From: Zasmidium citrigriseum
Lineage: Eukaryota; Ascomycota; Dothideomycetes; Mycosphaerellales; Mycosphaerellaceae
Reading direction: 5' to 3'
DNA length: 64,000 bases
NCBI GenBank assembly: GCA_002786025.1
Contig: NHNW01000012.1
Span: forward strand, 62,001 to 126,000
Positions 1 through 10,272 of the stretch are shown here, piece after piece. The translations under genes were made by a program, and so were the position numbers. Below the pieces are notes generated by a model. That model was not told the origin of the DNA and ran no database searches. It was given only the letters and a program-made list of their open reading frames with translations. Within the stretch, counting starts at the first letter, position 1; each line of letters opens with the position of its first letter.

Positions 1-3000
1 AATGCATCATCCGGGTTGTCGCTTGCGTCGGGCTCAGACGTCTCTCGCTGCACGTCGATAATTGGGAGTGGATGTGTTCCGAGTTTGAGAGGCACGAGCA
101 GAACGTTGAACACATTCTCAGCATCATCATGCAGGATGAAATGGCATCGCCGTTGACCACCGATCAACCACGTGTCGGATTCCGTTCCCACATCGCACAC
201 AAACGGCGACTGGCTCTCGTCATCTCCTTGGATTTTGAATGTAGGTACAGCCGGGAATAAGCTTTTGGCGCTCCAGGCCCCTGTGTGCTTCACACGTACG
301 CTGGCTTGGACTGGTTCTCCCAAGGTCAAGATCGGCGGCGACGACTTCACAGGAGCTCGAACTTGCTGTAGGTCGAGTGAGGCGCTGAAGACGGTGTCGA
401 CGTTGGGAACATCAACAGAGATGGTGATGCTTTGGGTGGCGTCTCCTTCGATGCCATCCACACTCCAGCTCAGTTCGGTGTGATCAAGATGCCATTGTCG
501 AAGCCAATCTGAAAGCTCCTTGCGAATGCGCTCGGGCAAAGTGTCGATCAACTCCTGCCAGCCCATGTTGTCAAAGCTAGGTATATTCGCTTCGCCCATG
601 AAGGCAGCCGTCTCCAGATCCGTATCATGTATGAAACTCTTAGCTCGATCTTGCAACAACGGCACCAGCAATCGGCGCAGGGCCCGGAAATGAGACTCGT
701 GCAATGCTTCCTCAAACCGCTTTCGAAGGACCGCAAGATAGAGCTCATCGATCGGCTGGTAAGTGACCCCGAGAGCCAGCGCAGCATCTCGTTTCAGTGT
801 TTTGCTGTCTGTCGGTGACTTTCTCGTAATCTTGTATACCAGCTTCATTGGCTGTGGCTTGTAGACTATCACCGGCAAAGGTAGACTGGGAGGCTCTTCA
901 ACGGCATATACAGGCGAATCCGCAAGCCGTGCGCCTAGCATCAAGAATGGAGTCTTCATGGTCGTCCGGACTGTGAAGTTCGAGAACAGGGCATCGAGAT
1001 GAAAGATGTCGTTAACATCTACATCCAATGGCAACTCGTTCGAAAGCTTGGCCGAATGCAGGAACACGAACGTGTCCTCGGAAGTCTGGTATCGAATCTC
1101 CACTCGCACGGCAATATCGACGTTTGCCTGTTCAACAGTATAAGGAATGGTGACGGCACCTTCTGCGTCCTTTTGTAGCCCTCCGAAATTCAAGTGGCCA
1201 GGCTTTGCAGCTTCGTCCTTGTTGACATCGACGCCTTTGGCGGTCTGGTCTGCGAGATGGAGCCTCAGACCAGCGGAGATTGGTTTCAGTCGTATCTCGA
1301 TGCCTTGAATCTGGTTTTTTCCGGCGTTAAGGATCAGTTCGAGCTTGCGCGGCTTGTCGATGTGAATGTCCCTTGAGCGTCGAACTTCTGTACTGAATGC
1401 CCTTTCAGCTGGATAAAGAAATACGAATGCAGGGGGCTTCTCTGGCTCCATGAGGGTCACGGTAGGTGGCTCGATCTCCGTAAATCCCAATGGCGTTGGC
1501 TGTGGTGGTGGCCGGAGCTCTTCGACGAAACAAATCTTGCCGGCGCGCAGCTGGATCTTGTCAATCACAAAAGCGCCATACGCGACGGTGTTGGCTTTGA
1601 GACTGATCTTGTTCAATCCAGTCTTGAGAGCGACACGTTCACAGTTGACCCATATCTCATGATTAGGATCATCGTGGCTGACCAGGCGTGCACCAACCTC
1701 ATCATATTCGACTTCATCATCGAGTACGTGTTCGAGCTGTAGACAGAGGCTGAAGCTGTCGGTGTTCGCATCGTGCATGACTTCGCTGTGAAGCTTCGTT
1801 TCCGTGAAGAAGGTTTTCATCGGCTGGACAGCGTCTTGCTGAAGACCTTGGGAGGCCGCAATCACGTCTTGGAGGAGGCCGCTGGTCTCCACCTCTTCCT
1901 CGACAACGCCAACGGTGCTCTCTGGGCTCGTCCGGATCCAAGGAAGTTTTCTTTCGGTTCTTCTTGCAACGATCTTAGCAAGTAGAGCCAGTCCATTCTT
2001 GACGTACTCTTCGTGCCGTTGCAATTGCTTCAAACACCTTGAATACATGCTTAGAGCTTCAAGCGCCACTGTGTCCCAGCTGTCCGTTGATATTGATGGT
2101 AGGATGTGCTGGAAGTACGAGGCGGCTTCTTCATACTCCTGCTGTTGACATTTAAGAATCGCCAGGTCGCCAAGGAGCATGTCGGCAGATTTTCCTTGAG
2201 TCGCAGCATAGTAGTGACGAATCGCGAAGTTTGTAATGCGCTCGTACGTAGACTGGAAGCTCTCCTCAGCATCCAGAGCCTTCTTAAGACCTGGGTTTAG
2301 ACAAGTTTCAAGATGACCATTCTGCTCATTGTCGGCCATTACCGAATCGTTGGTGGTATCGTCAAGGGTGACATCCTCCAGTTGCTTTGTTCTTGATCGT
2401 TTCGCAAAGGCCCAACCTGCGTACCAGCAATGTCTTCGCGCAACCTGCTCCAACATCTTGCGCCGTGTTGCTATCAAGTCTGCGCGGTACGTGGCCAGTT
2501 CAGCTTGTCCAGGGATACCGACGGGTTTCATCTTTTCCGGTCCAGAACTAGAGCTTGGTCTGAAGGCGTGATCATCCTGCGTCCTAGGTCTGGATTGCGG
2601 CCTTTGCGGTTCCAAGGACTTTGCTTGATTAGGCGGTAGACTCGTAGTCCGTTGCGGATGCGTGTTGGCTCCCAGACCCATGTTCAGCACTGGACGCTTC
2701 GGCTTGCCGTTGGGTACCTGCATCGACTCCTCGAACCCGAGCCTGGTGATGTCGACAAGTGCTGGCGCTGCTGTCTCATCAAGAATCAGGCCGGCGACAG
2801 CCCATGTCCAAGAGCAGACGAGCGCCTCGATTTCAGCGGTTCTGCCTCCATCTTTTTCATGTTCTGCTCGGGTCATGAGGTCCTGCCTCAACGTCCTGGC
2901 TATGTTGTGAATGAAGCTAGAAGCTCGCCAACACACCTCAGATGTTAGGACGAGATCCTCTCCACCTTCTTTATTTGCGTCGACCCCGAGCTGCGCGCGT

Positions 3001-4328
3001 GCAGAACGAGTGTTGGCCAGCCGCAATATCAAGGCTTTCTGCCGTGTAAAAATGTAGCAAAAGAAGTCGAAGACCGAGATATTGCTTCTCACAATCTTCT
3101 CCCTGTAGTCTTTGTCAAACAATGCTTCTGCGTCGCGTCTGTCATTCGTCGTATCGTCATGCGTTCCATTCGTCAGTTTGTCGGGTACTCCAACAATGCG
3201 GTCCTTGATGTCGTCGGTGTAAGCTGCAAAGCTTGTGGCCGTCCCCTGAGCTTCACCAGATGCAATCTCTCGCAGGACCAGCTCCAGTCCAAGCGAAAGT
3301 TCATCATATATGGCCAATGCATCTTCCACCAGGCCTATACTTTCCAGCGCTTTGGCCAGCCCCTCCTTGTGGATGAAGAAAGTGCAGAAGTTCCAGCCTG
3401 GTAGCGACCTCCGAGCTTCCTGCTCTGCTATATCTGCTTCGTATTGCCGTACCCGTCGATCAAAGGGCTCCAGGATGAGACTCTTCAGCTTTCCAATGAA
3501 ATCATTCCAGGTATTCTCTCGTTCTTGAGGTGTCTCCTCATGCGTCTCTGCCACTGCCGGTGTTGGGAGAAGATCTGCCGGCGCACTGGACTTTGGAATG
3601 CGGATCTGAGCCACCCGGTCTAGATGTGTCTTTCCCGAATCATTGAAGTCTGCCCGCAACCTGTCAAAGACAGTGCGGGTACTTTTGCCAATCAACTTTG
3701 TGCCCGGTTTGCGCTCCTTCAACTCATCCGGATCCTTCGTTCCCTCTCGCCATCTCGGTTCGCTCGCAGCAATCGTATCGGGTATCACAACATGTAGAAT
3801 CATCCACTCAAAGGCATCGTGGTCTTCCCTCTTGCCCTCTGGCTGGGCATTCTCTCTGATCCATTCGCGTATTCTCCTTCGATCGCTGTCCTTGTATGAT
3901 TCTTTATCGTCACATCGTAGCACGTAGACTTTCAGGTATGGGCTGGTCCTGAATCCAGGGATTTGGTGTCGTCGTTGCTTCACCGCATTTTTGCGTCCAT
4001 CAGGTCCTCCACGGACAATGTCAAAGCTATTAGGCCCTTCTGAATCGGTACGCGACGTGGTCGGGCGAAGGTTATCGGAGGTGTCCTTGTCTGGAACGAA
4101 ATCGAGGTGAAGAGACTTGATCTGGCGCAAAGGTCTAGGCGGTGACTGCCAATTGAGGTTTCGAAGCGGGAGTCGAGCAGCTATATCGGCCGAGACGAGC
4201 GGGAAGACGCCAGAGGGGTCATGATACTCGACTGTATATACGATCAGCTACGAACGGGCTTGTTGCACAGTGTTCGGGAGCTCACCAGTGACCTTGCTCG
4301 AGCTCTGGGCGGTGGGTTCGGCGGGCAT
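1..4328 (-). CDS. trs130: TRAPPII complex subunit Trs130 (TRAPPC10-like), 3' end off window
   Basis: Subunit of the TRAPPII tethering/exchange complex that activates Rab11-type GTPases at the late Golgi. A short first exon (4328-4286, starting MPAEPTAQ) is joined across a 54-base GT-AG intron to one long open frame from 4231 to the window edge. The second exon opens with VEYHDPSGVFPLVSADIAA, followed by a leucine/arginine-rich stretch (LPLRNLNWQSPPRPLR), the characteristic Trs130 N-terminus. An internal FEWMILHVVIP block and FNVLLVPLKLG near the left edge fit the conserved N-terminal and C-terminal regions. About 1,424 codons are visible, close to full length for the family, so only a short C-terminal tail should be missing. 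The frame stays open and in phase at both ends, which argues against further introns. It is divergent from QCR10, about 295 bp away. Confidence 0.88.
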
Positions 4329-4622
4329 GTCCAGTCCAGCGCTCGCAGAGCCCGGCCTTCCGCATTGCGCTGGTCGCACGAGATGCGCAGGTTTCTACAA
4401 GCTGGAGAGCATCGTGTAGTTAACAGTTGCAGGCGTGAATGTAGAGCTCGGCGTAGGCTTCACAGCATGTGATCCAGTGGACGTTGCTCCTTCCCCGGTT
4501 GAAATGCTGGAGCGCACGGTGACGTTTGTGGGTCTTCCGATTGGCTCTTTCCCTCCCTTCGTCAACTTCACAACGTCTCGTCGCTCGACTGTTCTTTCTC
4601 CTCTGCCATTGAACCGCACAAA
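4329..4622. other. Divergent intergenic region TRS130/QCR10
   Basis: About 294 bases separate the two start codons, so this must hold both promoters. I see no clear TATA box or repeat. Confidence 0.5.
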
Positions 4623-5172
4623 ATGCAGTCGACACTCATACGGAAGGTACGGAATACGCGCGAAAGAGGAGCACACATCGCTGAGGCAGACACAGTCCAA
4701 CTACGGCCTGACCCGCGACGGGGTCTCTGGCCAACACCCATGGCGCCAACCGCAGAGCTATGAGACTTTCCGGAGCAAGTTTGGCCCTCAGTACGTCGCA
4801 GACAGCTCAATGAGGTAGATAGGAGTACTTATGGTACATCTGCACAGATACAAGATCCCATTCAACGTCTATGGAGTTGATGCGAAGCGCCTGATCCGAT
4901 AGTACGCTCTCCCCAGGATTACCGAATTGGCATCAGGCCTTCGACTAACCACATGGACAGCGGTGGCATCGCAGGAGGCTTTGGAGCTGCTGCTGGCATC
5001 TTTGCCCTTTTCTTCTTCGACGGTGTTCCACGAGTGCAGAAGGTATGAGCAGCGGATGAGGGAGGACAGAGAACACATGAGCTGACTTTATTCTCAGGAC
5101 ATCCTGCAGAAGATCCCCTTCATCAGCGGCTTCTTCACTCACGAGATCCCACCAGAGGACAACCCATTCTAA
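4623..5172 (+). CDS. QCR10: Cytochrome b-c1 complex subunit 10 (Qcr10), five exons
   Basis: Small accessory subunit of mitochondrial respiratory complex III, anchored in the inner membrane by one helix. Exons are 4623-4646, 4696-4790, 4848-4901, 4961-5042 and 5098-5172; together they make exactly 110 codons (109 aa). The diagnostic part lies in exons 4 and 5: a glycine/alanine-rich helix (YGGIAGGFGAAAGIFALFFF, about residues 58-77) followed by DGVPRVQKDILQKIPFISGF, the Qcr10 signature. All four introns are GT-AG. The first exon (MQSTLIRK) is the least certain part because its donor, GTACGG, is weak. Five exons in 550 bases is unusually fragmented, and ordinary ORF scanning would miss the gene. 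Confidence 0.85.
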
Positions 5173-5584
5173 ACGATGACCGTCTCCGAAATTGCCGAGA
5201 ACGAGTATCTGTAAATAAGAGCGTGGAGTCTGTACTCAATAGAAAAAGAATGATCTCCTTTTTGCATGACCACAAATGACGCGCGAGATCCACATCATGA
5301 ACATACATTGAGACGACTGGCGGCAGGATCTTGACAATGCCTCTGGATATATACTTACGAAGACCTGGACATTCCGAGTCACATCTCGAAGCTACGCAAA
5401 TTTGGGCCAACGGCTATGCAATTTGAGAGTGTCTTCAGACGAATCGCTAATTTGAGAGGGTATCTTAGGGCTGCTCAAACAAGAATGCTCAATCGCAATC
5501 CGCCAGCGCCACGCTCGCATCAAACATGGATCAATGCCGATCGCCGTCCTTACAGAAACGAGACCACACACGCACATCCACCAT
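5173..5584. other. Convergent intergenic region QCR10/F-box gene
   Basis: About 410 bases between two convergent stop codons, presumably the two 3' UTRs. Nothing else is recognised. Confidence 0.4.
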
Positions 5585-6259
5585 TCATCTACGCACGACG
5601 CCCGGCACACAGATGTCGATACGCTGCCACTTCTTAATCTGATTGCCCTGCCTCGCGCGAGCAGCATGCAGAACATCCCTGGCCCGAACACCATCCGGCT
5701 TCACCACATTAACCACGCACATTGCCGTGTCCGACTTCCGCCCAAAGATTTTGAATCCGCTTGCCGAAGATCGTTTGTAGAAAACGGTGACTTCCGCTTG
5801 ACTGCATGGCGGTTGCGTGAGGAACATGTCGAGCCAGGATTCGGGCGATTCCAGCTTTGCCCTGAACTGCATCGTCCTCATTCGGATGACGTCTCCCTCA
5901 GATGGGAAGACGCGGTTGAAGTGGACCAATGGGCCAGACATTTGCTCGGTGGCAGGAGTTGCAGTATCTTGTTCTTGTTGTTGGGACTCTTTTTCGTCGA
6001 GCGTCATCTCGGACTCTCGTCTGTCGTGGGATGGCCGCGGCGTGCATGTATTGTCGAGCACGAAACGAGACAGTTGCGCCTGTGACAGTCTGCCATCGGG
6101 AACGAATCCCAAGAACATCGTGCGTTGGAGGTGCGGCGACTGCTGGATGACTTGGCGCCATTGGTGGCAGACTCTCTGGTTCAGGAGGAGTTCCCTTTGA
6201 GAGATATATTGTAGTATGCTGTCGAGGAGTTCGGCAGGCAGTGATTGGATTGAAGCCAT
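5585..6259 (-). CDS. F-box protein, 224 aa
   Basis: An F-box opens the protein (IQSLPAELLDSILQYIS, about residues 4-20, then a QRVCHQWRQVIQQSPHLQR helix). This is the motif that docks substrate receptors onto Skp1 in SCF ubiquitin ligases. The ATG at 6259 is preferred because the F-box starts immediately after it; the frame stays open about 40 codons upstream, but those residues look like leader. The middle (about 90-115) is Glu/Gln-rich and probably disordered. The C-terminal half resembles the uncharacterised F-box families common in Dothideomycetes and has no WD40 or LRR repeats that I can see. The substrate is unknown. It is convergent with QCR10 and divergent from tma64. Confidence 0.75.
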   Translation of the reverse strand: MASIQSLPAELLDSILQYISQRELLLNQRVCHQWRQVIQQSPHLQRTMFLGFVPDGRLSQAQLSRFVLDNTCTPRPSHDRRESEMTLDEKESQQQEQDTATPATEQMSGPLVHFNRVFPSEGDVIRMRTMQFRAKLESPESWLDMFLTQPPCSQAEVTVFYKRSSASGFKIFGRKSDTAMCVVNVVKPDGVRARDVLHAARARQGNQIKKWQRIDICVPGVVRR

Positions 6260-6908
6260 TTCTTTTCGATTTCTCGCTGTCGATGTTGTTTTCTGTGGCA
6301 CTTCCAAAGAGCTGAATGGAGTCGGCAATTGGTCGCGTGTGCAAACTCGCGGGACCTGACCAAGACCACAGGATTCTGTCGTCACCTTCTAATCTGCCGC
6401 CGTCAGCCGACTGGTGAGCAGGAAATGCTGAAACCTTGATGGTAATCGAGAGAACAGAATGTCTCAGTATAGGATGTTAAATAGGAAACACAAGTTTGCT
6501 GGCTGGACTCGCCGCATGATCCAACTTGTATATTGCTGGCCAAGTGCTGCCCAGCAACGAGGCAATCGCGGCAGAACTTGGCCAGGATGTCTGCGAGGAG
6601 CCACTGCCATCGTCACGGCGCCAGGATGTCGTCTCTGGCCTTGGCCGCTAGCTCTTACGCTCCACTGCGGGCACGCGTGATACGACTAAGTCCGGAACGC
6701 GCAAGAAGGCCGAAGAAGACGTGTGAGAGGTGAAGCTGTGGTGCCTTTTGTGCTTGTGCCTGTGCGTTGGCAGGAAGCGCGCCGATTTGCTGTTCAGTGC
6801 GTCATCTTCACATGGAGGAGCAACGTGGGGGAGCAACCTTGTTATTCCTGGATACTTTCTACATCATCAACCTGAGGAAGTACCTGACCGTGCGTTCGTC
6901 TTATCACG
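6260..6908. other. Divergent intergenic region F-box gene/tma64
   Basis: About 650 bases holding two promoters. An ACGCGT hexamer lies near 6674. No convincing coding sequence or repeat. Confidence 0.4.
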
Positions 6909-8849
6909 ATGTTCAAGAAGAAGCCGAACATCAAGCCTTTGGCTCCATTGCGCTCTTCGGATCGGAGGAAGCTCGCCGACCAGATCATCAACGAGTATGG
7001 GCTCGAGAGCCAGAGCGAAGTCCCACAAAATGAGCAAACACCAGAGCAAAAGGCCGAAGCCACAGCAGCGAGAACGAGCCTGAGGAACTCCCTACTACCC
7101 GATAATTCGCAATCGGCCAGATTCACGACCACTCACGGACCCGACCTCAAGCAGCTCAATGGCACGGTGTATGTAGGAAGTCAAAGTGGTGAAGAGGCGA
7201 GAGTACTATGGTTTCAGATCGAGAGTCGCATGTACCCGACTGTATACACACTATGGAGGAATCCAGACATGGTGCCTCTGCTGCATACTCCCGAGATCGT
7301 GGTCAAGAAGTTGCAAGGCGGGGCAGACCTCATGACTCCAGGGCTTGCAGGAGGGCCTCCGTTTCCACCAAAGGCGAAGAAGGGGGCTGTTGTGGCTATT
7401 GCGAGCACAGATAAGCCTACAGTACCGGTTGCTGTTGGGGTTTGCGAAATCGATGTCAGTGCGTTGCAAAAGGTGCAAGGAGCGAGGGGACATGCCGTGG
7501 AGAATATGCACTGGGCAGGAGATGAGCTTTGGACTTACAGTACGAACAGCAGACCAGGACAACAGCCACCTGAAGAGATTGAGGGATGGGCAAAAGTACT
7601 GGAGGAGCGAGGGCTGACGGAGAAGGTACAAGACATGACTTTGGAAGATCTGGACGAAGCTGGAGGCGTCTCGCTCGAGGGCAATGGTGAGCCAGCTCAG
7701 AATGGCCATGCTGAACCCATGGCATCAGAGACGCAAGACGGAGAAGAGACTCCTGCACAGAAGCTTACGCAGAAAGAGATCGACGACGCATTCTACCAGG
7801 CCTTCCTATTCGGTATCCACCACTACAAAACCACGAATCCAAATCAGAACAACTTCGGCCTCGTGTTCCCTCTATCGCAGTCCTTCGTGATGTCGACGTT
7901 AGTCCAACCATTCCTACCAGCATTCACTCCGGAGCAAAAGGAGCAACTGCAGATCAAGAAGACGTCCTGGAAGAATATCAAGAAATTCGTCAAGGGCTTT
8001 GACAAGAAGAAGATCATCAAGACCAAGGAGAAAGATGGCCATGAAACAGTGGTCCTGGATATCGACTTCGACGATGCAGAAATCATCAACTTCAAGCCCT
8101 ACAGACTCCCCAAGAAGGAGACGATGGGCGGAGCTACACTCGGCCGGGGCGAGAGTGCTACAGACAAGATTGATACTGGGGACGATTCGGTCGGGCAGAA
8201 ATTGCAGGTCGTATCCTACTTCCGGCCGACATCGAAGCTCCAGCCTGTGTTCGACGCTGCTTCTGCTTCGAAGACACTATACACACCACCCGAGGTGCGT
8301 GAGCTGGTAACAGCGTACATCGAATCCGAGAACCTAATCTCCGAGACCAACAAGAGGTTAGTCAAGCTGAACCCAACTCTTGCCAACTCAGTCTTCGATG
8401 GATCTGGCCAACTCGACAAGGAGGTCCTGGCCAAAGGCTCTGTACCTCGCGATGCACTCATCGACCGGATCCTCAACGGCATGGCGAACTCGTATGCCAT
8501 CGTCAAGAACGGAGCCGACCCAAGCAGTGTCAAGGCGAAGAGTGGGGCACCACCGAAGATCCACATTACGTTGGAGACTCGCAGCGGGAACAAGACGGTG
8601 ACGAAGGTGTCTGGCCTAGAAGTATACCACGTTAATCCTCGACCGCTGGCTGATGAGCTGCGGAAGGTGTGTGCTGGGTCTACAAGTGTAGAGCCTCTCG
8701 CCGGTGCTGCGAAGAAGAACGAAGCCGCAGTGATGGAGATCATGGTACAAGGACCACAGAAAGACGCCGTCGTCAAGGCTCTGGAGCGGAGGGGCGTGGA
8801 CAAGCGCTGGGTAGAGGTCTTGGACAAGACGAAGGGCAAGAAGCGTTAG
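6909..8849 (+). CDS. tma64: Translation initiation factor eIF2D (ligatin/Tma64-like)
   Basis: Single-exon gene of 646 aa. eIF2D family proteins act on the 40S ribosome, promoting GTP-independent tRNA delivery and release of tRNA and mRNA during recycling. The N-terminus (MFKKKPNIKPLAPLRSSDRRK) is the typical eIF2D/MCT-1-like start. A PUA-type region follows at about residues 95-190 (YPTVYTLWRNPDMVPLLHTP, and GADLMTPG near 145). After an acidic linker comes a helical SWIB/MDM2-like segment (about 385-530), and the C-terminus is an SUI1/eIF1 domain (about 548-640, with TLETRSGNKTVTKVSGLE). Domain order and length match the family. Absence of introns over 1.9 kb is unremarkable. Confidence 0.92.
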   Translation: MFKKKPNIKPLAPLRSSDRRKLADQIINEYGLESQSEVPQNEQTPEQKAEATAARTSLRNSLLPDNSQSARFTTTHGPDLKQLNGTVYVGSQSGEEARVLWFQIESRMYPTVYTLWRNPDMVPLLHTPEIVVKKLQGGADLMTPGLAGGPPFPPKAKKGAVVAIASTDKPTVPVAVGVCEIDVSALQKVQGARGHAVENMHWAGDELWTYSTNSRPGQQPPEEIEGWAKVLEERGLTEKVQDMTLEDLDEAGGVSLEGNGEPAQNGHAEPMASETQDGEETPAQKLTQKEIDDAFYQAFLFGIHHYKTTNPNQNNFGLVFPLSQSFVMSTLVQPFLPAFTPEQKEQLQIKKTSWKNIKKFVKGFDKKKIIKTKEKDGHETVVLDIDFDDAEIINFKPYRLPKKETMGGATLGRGESATDKIDTGDDSVGQKLQVVSYFRPTSKLQPVFDAASASKTLYTPPEVRELVTAYIESENLISETNKRLVKLNPTLANSVFDGSGQLDKEVLAKGSVPRDALIDRILNGMANSYAIVKNGADPSSVKAKSGAPPKIHITLETRSGNKTVTKVSGLEVYHVNPRPLADELRKVCAGSTSVEPLAGAAKKNEAAVMEIMVQGPQKDAVVKALERRGVDKRWVEVLDKTKGKKR

Positions 8850-9075
8850 ATGCATCGTATCATTACTAAGAAGTGCAATCGAAGTCCTACCATGGCGCCC
8901 AGCGCCAACAGACTCGCCATCATTCCATCATTTGAGTCGTAAAGTCAATACTAGCAGCGTGACATATGCTGCTATACTCAGGCTGGTCAGAACAACGACA
9001 ACATTCCCACTAGTCCTGAAGCTGATCATATCATCAGCACCCCTTCACCCCATCAAGAAAACGCACAACATCAAC

Positions 9076-9408
9076 CTACCGTTTCCGACTCAGCCCGTCC
9101 TCCCCGACCTCTGAAAAGAACTGCCGATTGCCTTGCATGCGCCGGAAAGCACTAACTCCCAACACCCCAGCGCCATAGACGGCAAACAGCGCTCCGATGC
9201 TGTAGAACTCGCTGGTGAAGATCTTCAGTACGACTAAGGCGAAGCTGAACTGCGAGAGGCTCGTCCGGATGTAGGCGCCTTCAAACGTTCGCTGCGCCGC
9301 GCGGATCTCGACGAGTTCTTGTGGTGTTAGGATCACGGAGCGGGCGCGGTGTAGGCGAAGGCGGTAGCGGGAGCTGGCGTGGCGGGTCTGTGGGGAGGTG
9401 TTAGACAT
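9076..9408 (-). CDS. DUF202-type small membrane protein, 110 aa
   Basis: Predicted integral membrane protein. After a basic N-terminus (residues 1-35) it carries a QRTFEGAYIRTSLSQFSFAL segment and a second hydrophobic helix (about 68-88) followed by FRRMQGNRQFFSE. This arrangement is typical of the DUF202 domain, found alone or at the C-terminus of vacuolar transporter chaperone proteins. In fungi such short DUF202 proteins have no settled function, though a vacuolar link is often suspected by analogy. The ATG is clear, and a single exon accounts for the whole domain. It is divergent from the RNase H1 gene. Confidence 0.75.
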   Translation of the reverse strand: MSNTSPQTRHASSRYRLRLHRARSVILTPQELVEIRAAQRTFEGAYIRTSLSQFSFALVVLKIFTSEFYSIGALFAVYGAGVLGVSAFRRMQGNRQFFSEVGEDGLSRKR

Positions 9409-10272
9409 GGAGTGGAGGCATTGTTACGAGGGTGAGAGTGGTCGGGGAGATGTGTTTTGCAGTAGTTGGAGAGTTTGGAGTGTTTGGCAGGGGACCCCCC
9501 ATTGGTTGGAAGTGAATGCGAAAGTGTGTTTTGCAGAGGGGAGGGGCTTGAGATTGGAGGAGGGTCGTGAGGCTTACCTCGAACATGATGCCGGCGTGGT
9601 TAGTTGGTTACATGTGGATGTGTTAGCGAAGGAGGTGCAGGTGCATGGGATGTTGTGATGGTGTGGTGTGGAGTGGAGCGCAATCACGAGATGGGCTGGT
9701 GGCCGGCCAAGCTGATGTGTGGTGCTCTCGTTTCTTCTGCTGCTGCTCTCACTCGCGCCATTCACTTGCACTGCATCTCCGAAGTTCTGCGGCAGCGACG
9801 ACCCAGCGATGCGTGAGGCGCAACGCCGCCGCCGCCGCCGCCGGCCCAGGGAGTAGCGGCTGCAACGACTCACCGTGCCGCTTCCGCCGGACAGCGGAAG
9901 GCTCGATGGGTATACCCCACCCTCCCGCACCTCCCTTGTCGGCGCCGCCTGCAAGCAAGGCAAGGCAGGCACACCCACCGAACCTTCCCTACCCTTGACT
10001 TGACCTCCGCTCATCCACCTTCCCGCTCCTCTCAACCCAAGCTCTCTTCCCTTTCTCCTCACCTCGCCCCTTGAAGCTACTACTTCAAGCTGCCTCTCTC
10101 CTCCCACCCCCTACTCGCCCGGCTTGTGCTCGCATTGACCGGCTCAGCACGTGGCTATATATCTACCACAGCTCCACGCTCATGTGCAACCAGATCCTCC
10201 ACGCGACTGCCGACTCTGTTCTTCTTTGACACCGGAACCCCAAACAATACCAACATACTGCGGCCGAACATC
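9409..10272. other. Divergent intergenic region DUF202 gene/RNase H1
   Basis: About 860 bases. It holds a GCC microsatellite near 9824-9844 and a strongly pyrimidine-rich tract (about 9990-10110) upstream of RNase H1, as is common in ascomycete promoters. The RNase H1 frame stays open upstream to about 10126 but lacks an ATG there, so I treat this as leader. Confidence 0.4.
9824..9844. repeat. GCC trinucleotide microsatellite
   Basis: Seven tandem CGC/GCC-type triplets in non-coding sequence. Confidence 0.8.

Noticed and set aside
8216..8839. 207-codon minus-strand frame inside tma64
   Set aside because: Shadow of the eIF2D coding sequence on the opposite strand.
10126..10272. N-terminal extension of RNase H1 as a mitochondrial presequence
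   Set aside because: The extended frame starts with GTG, not ATG. A non-ATG start is possible but unsupported.
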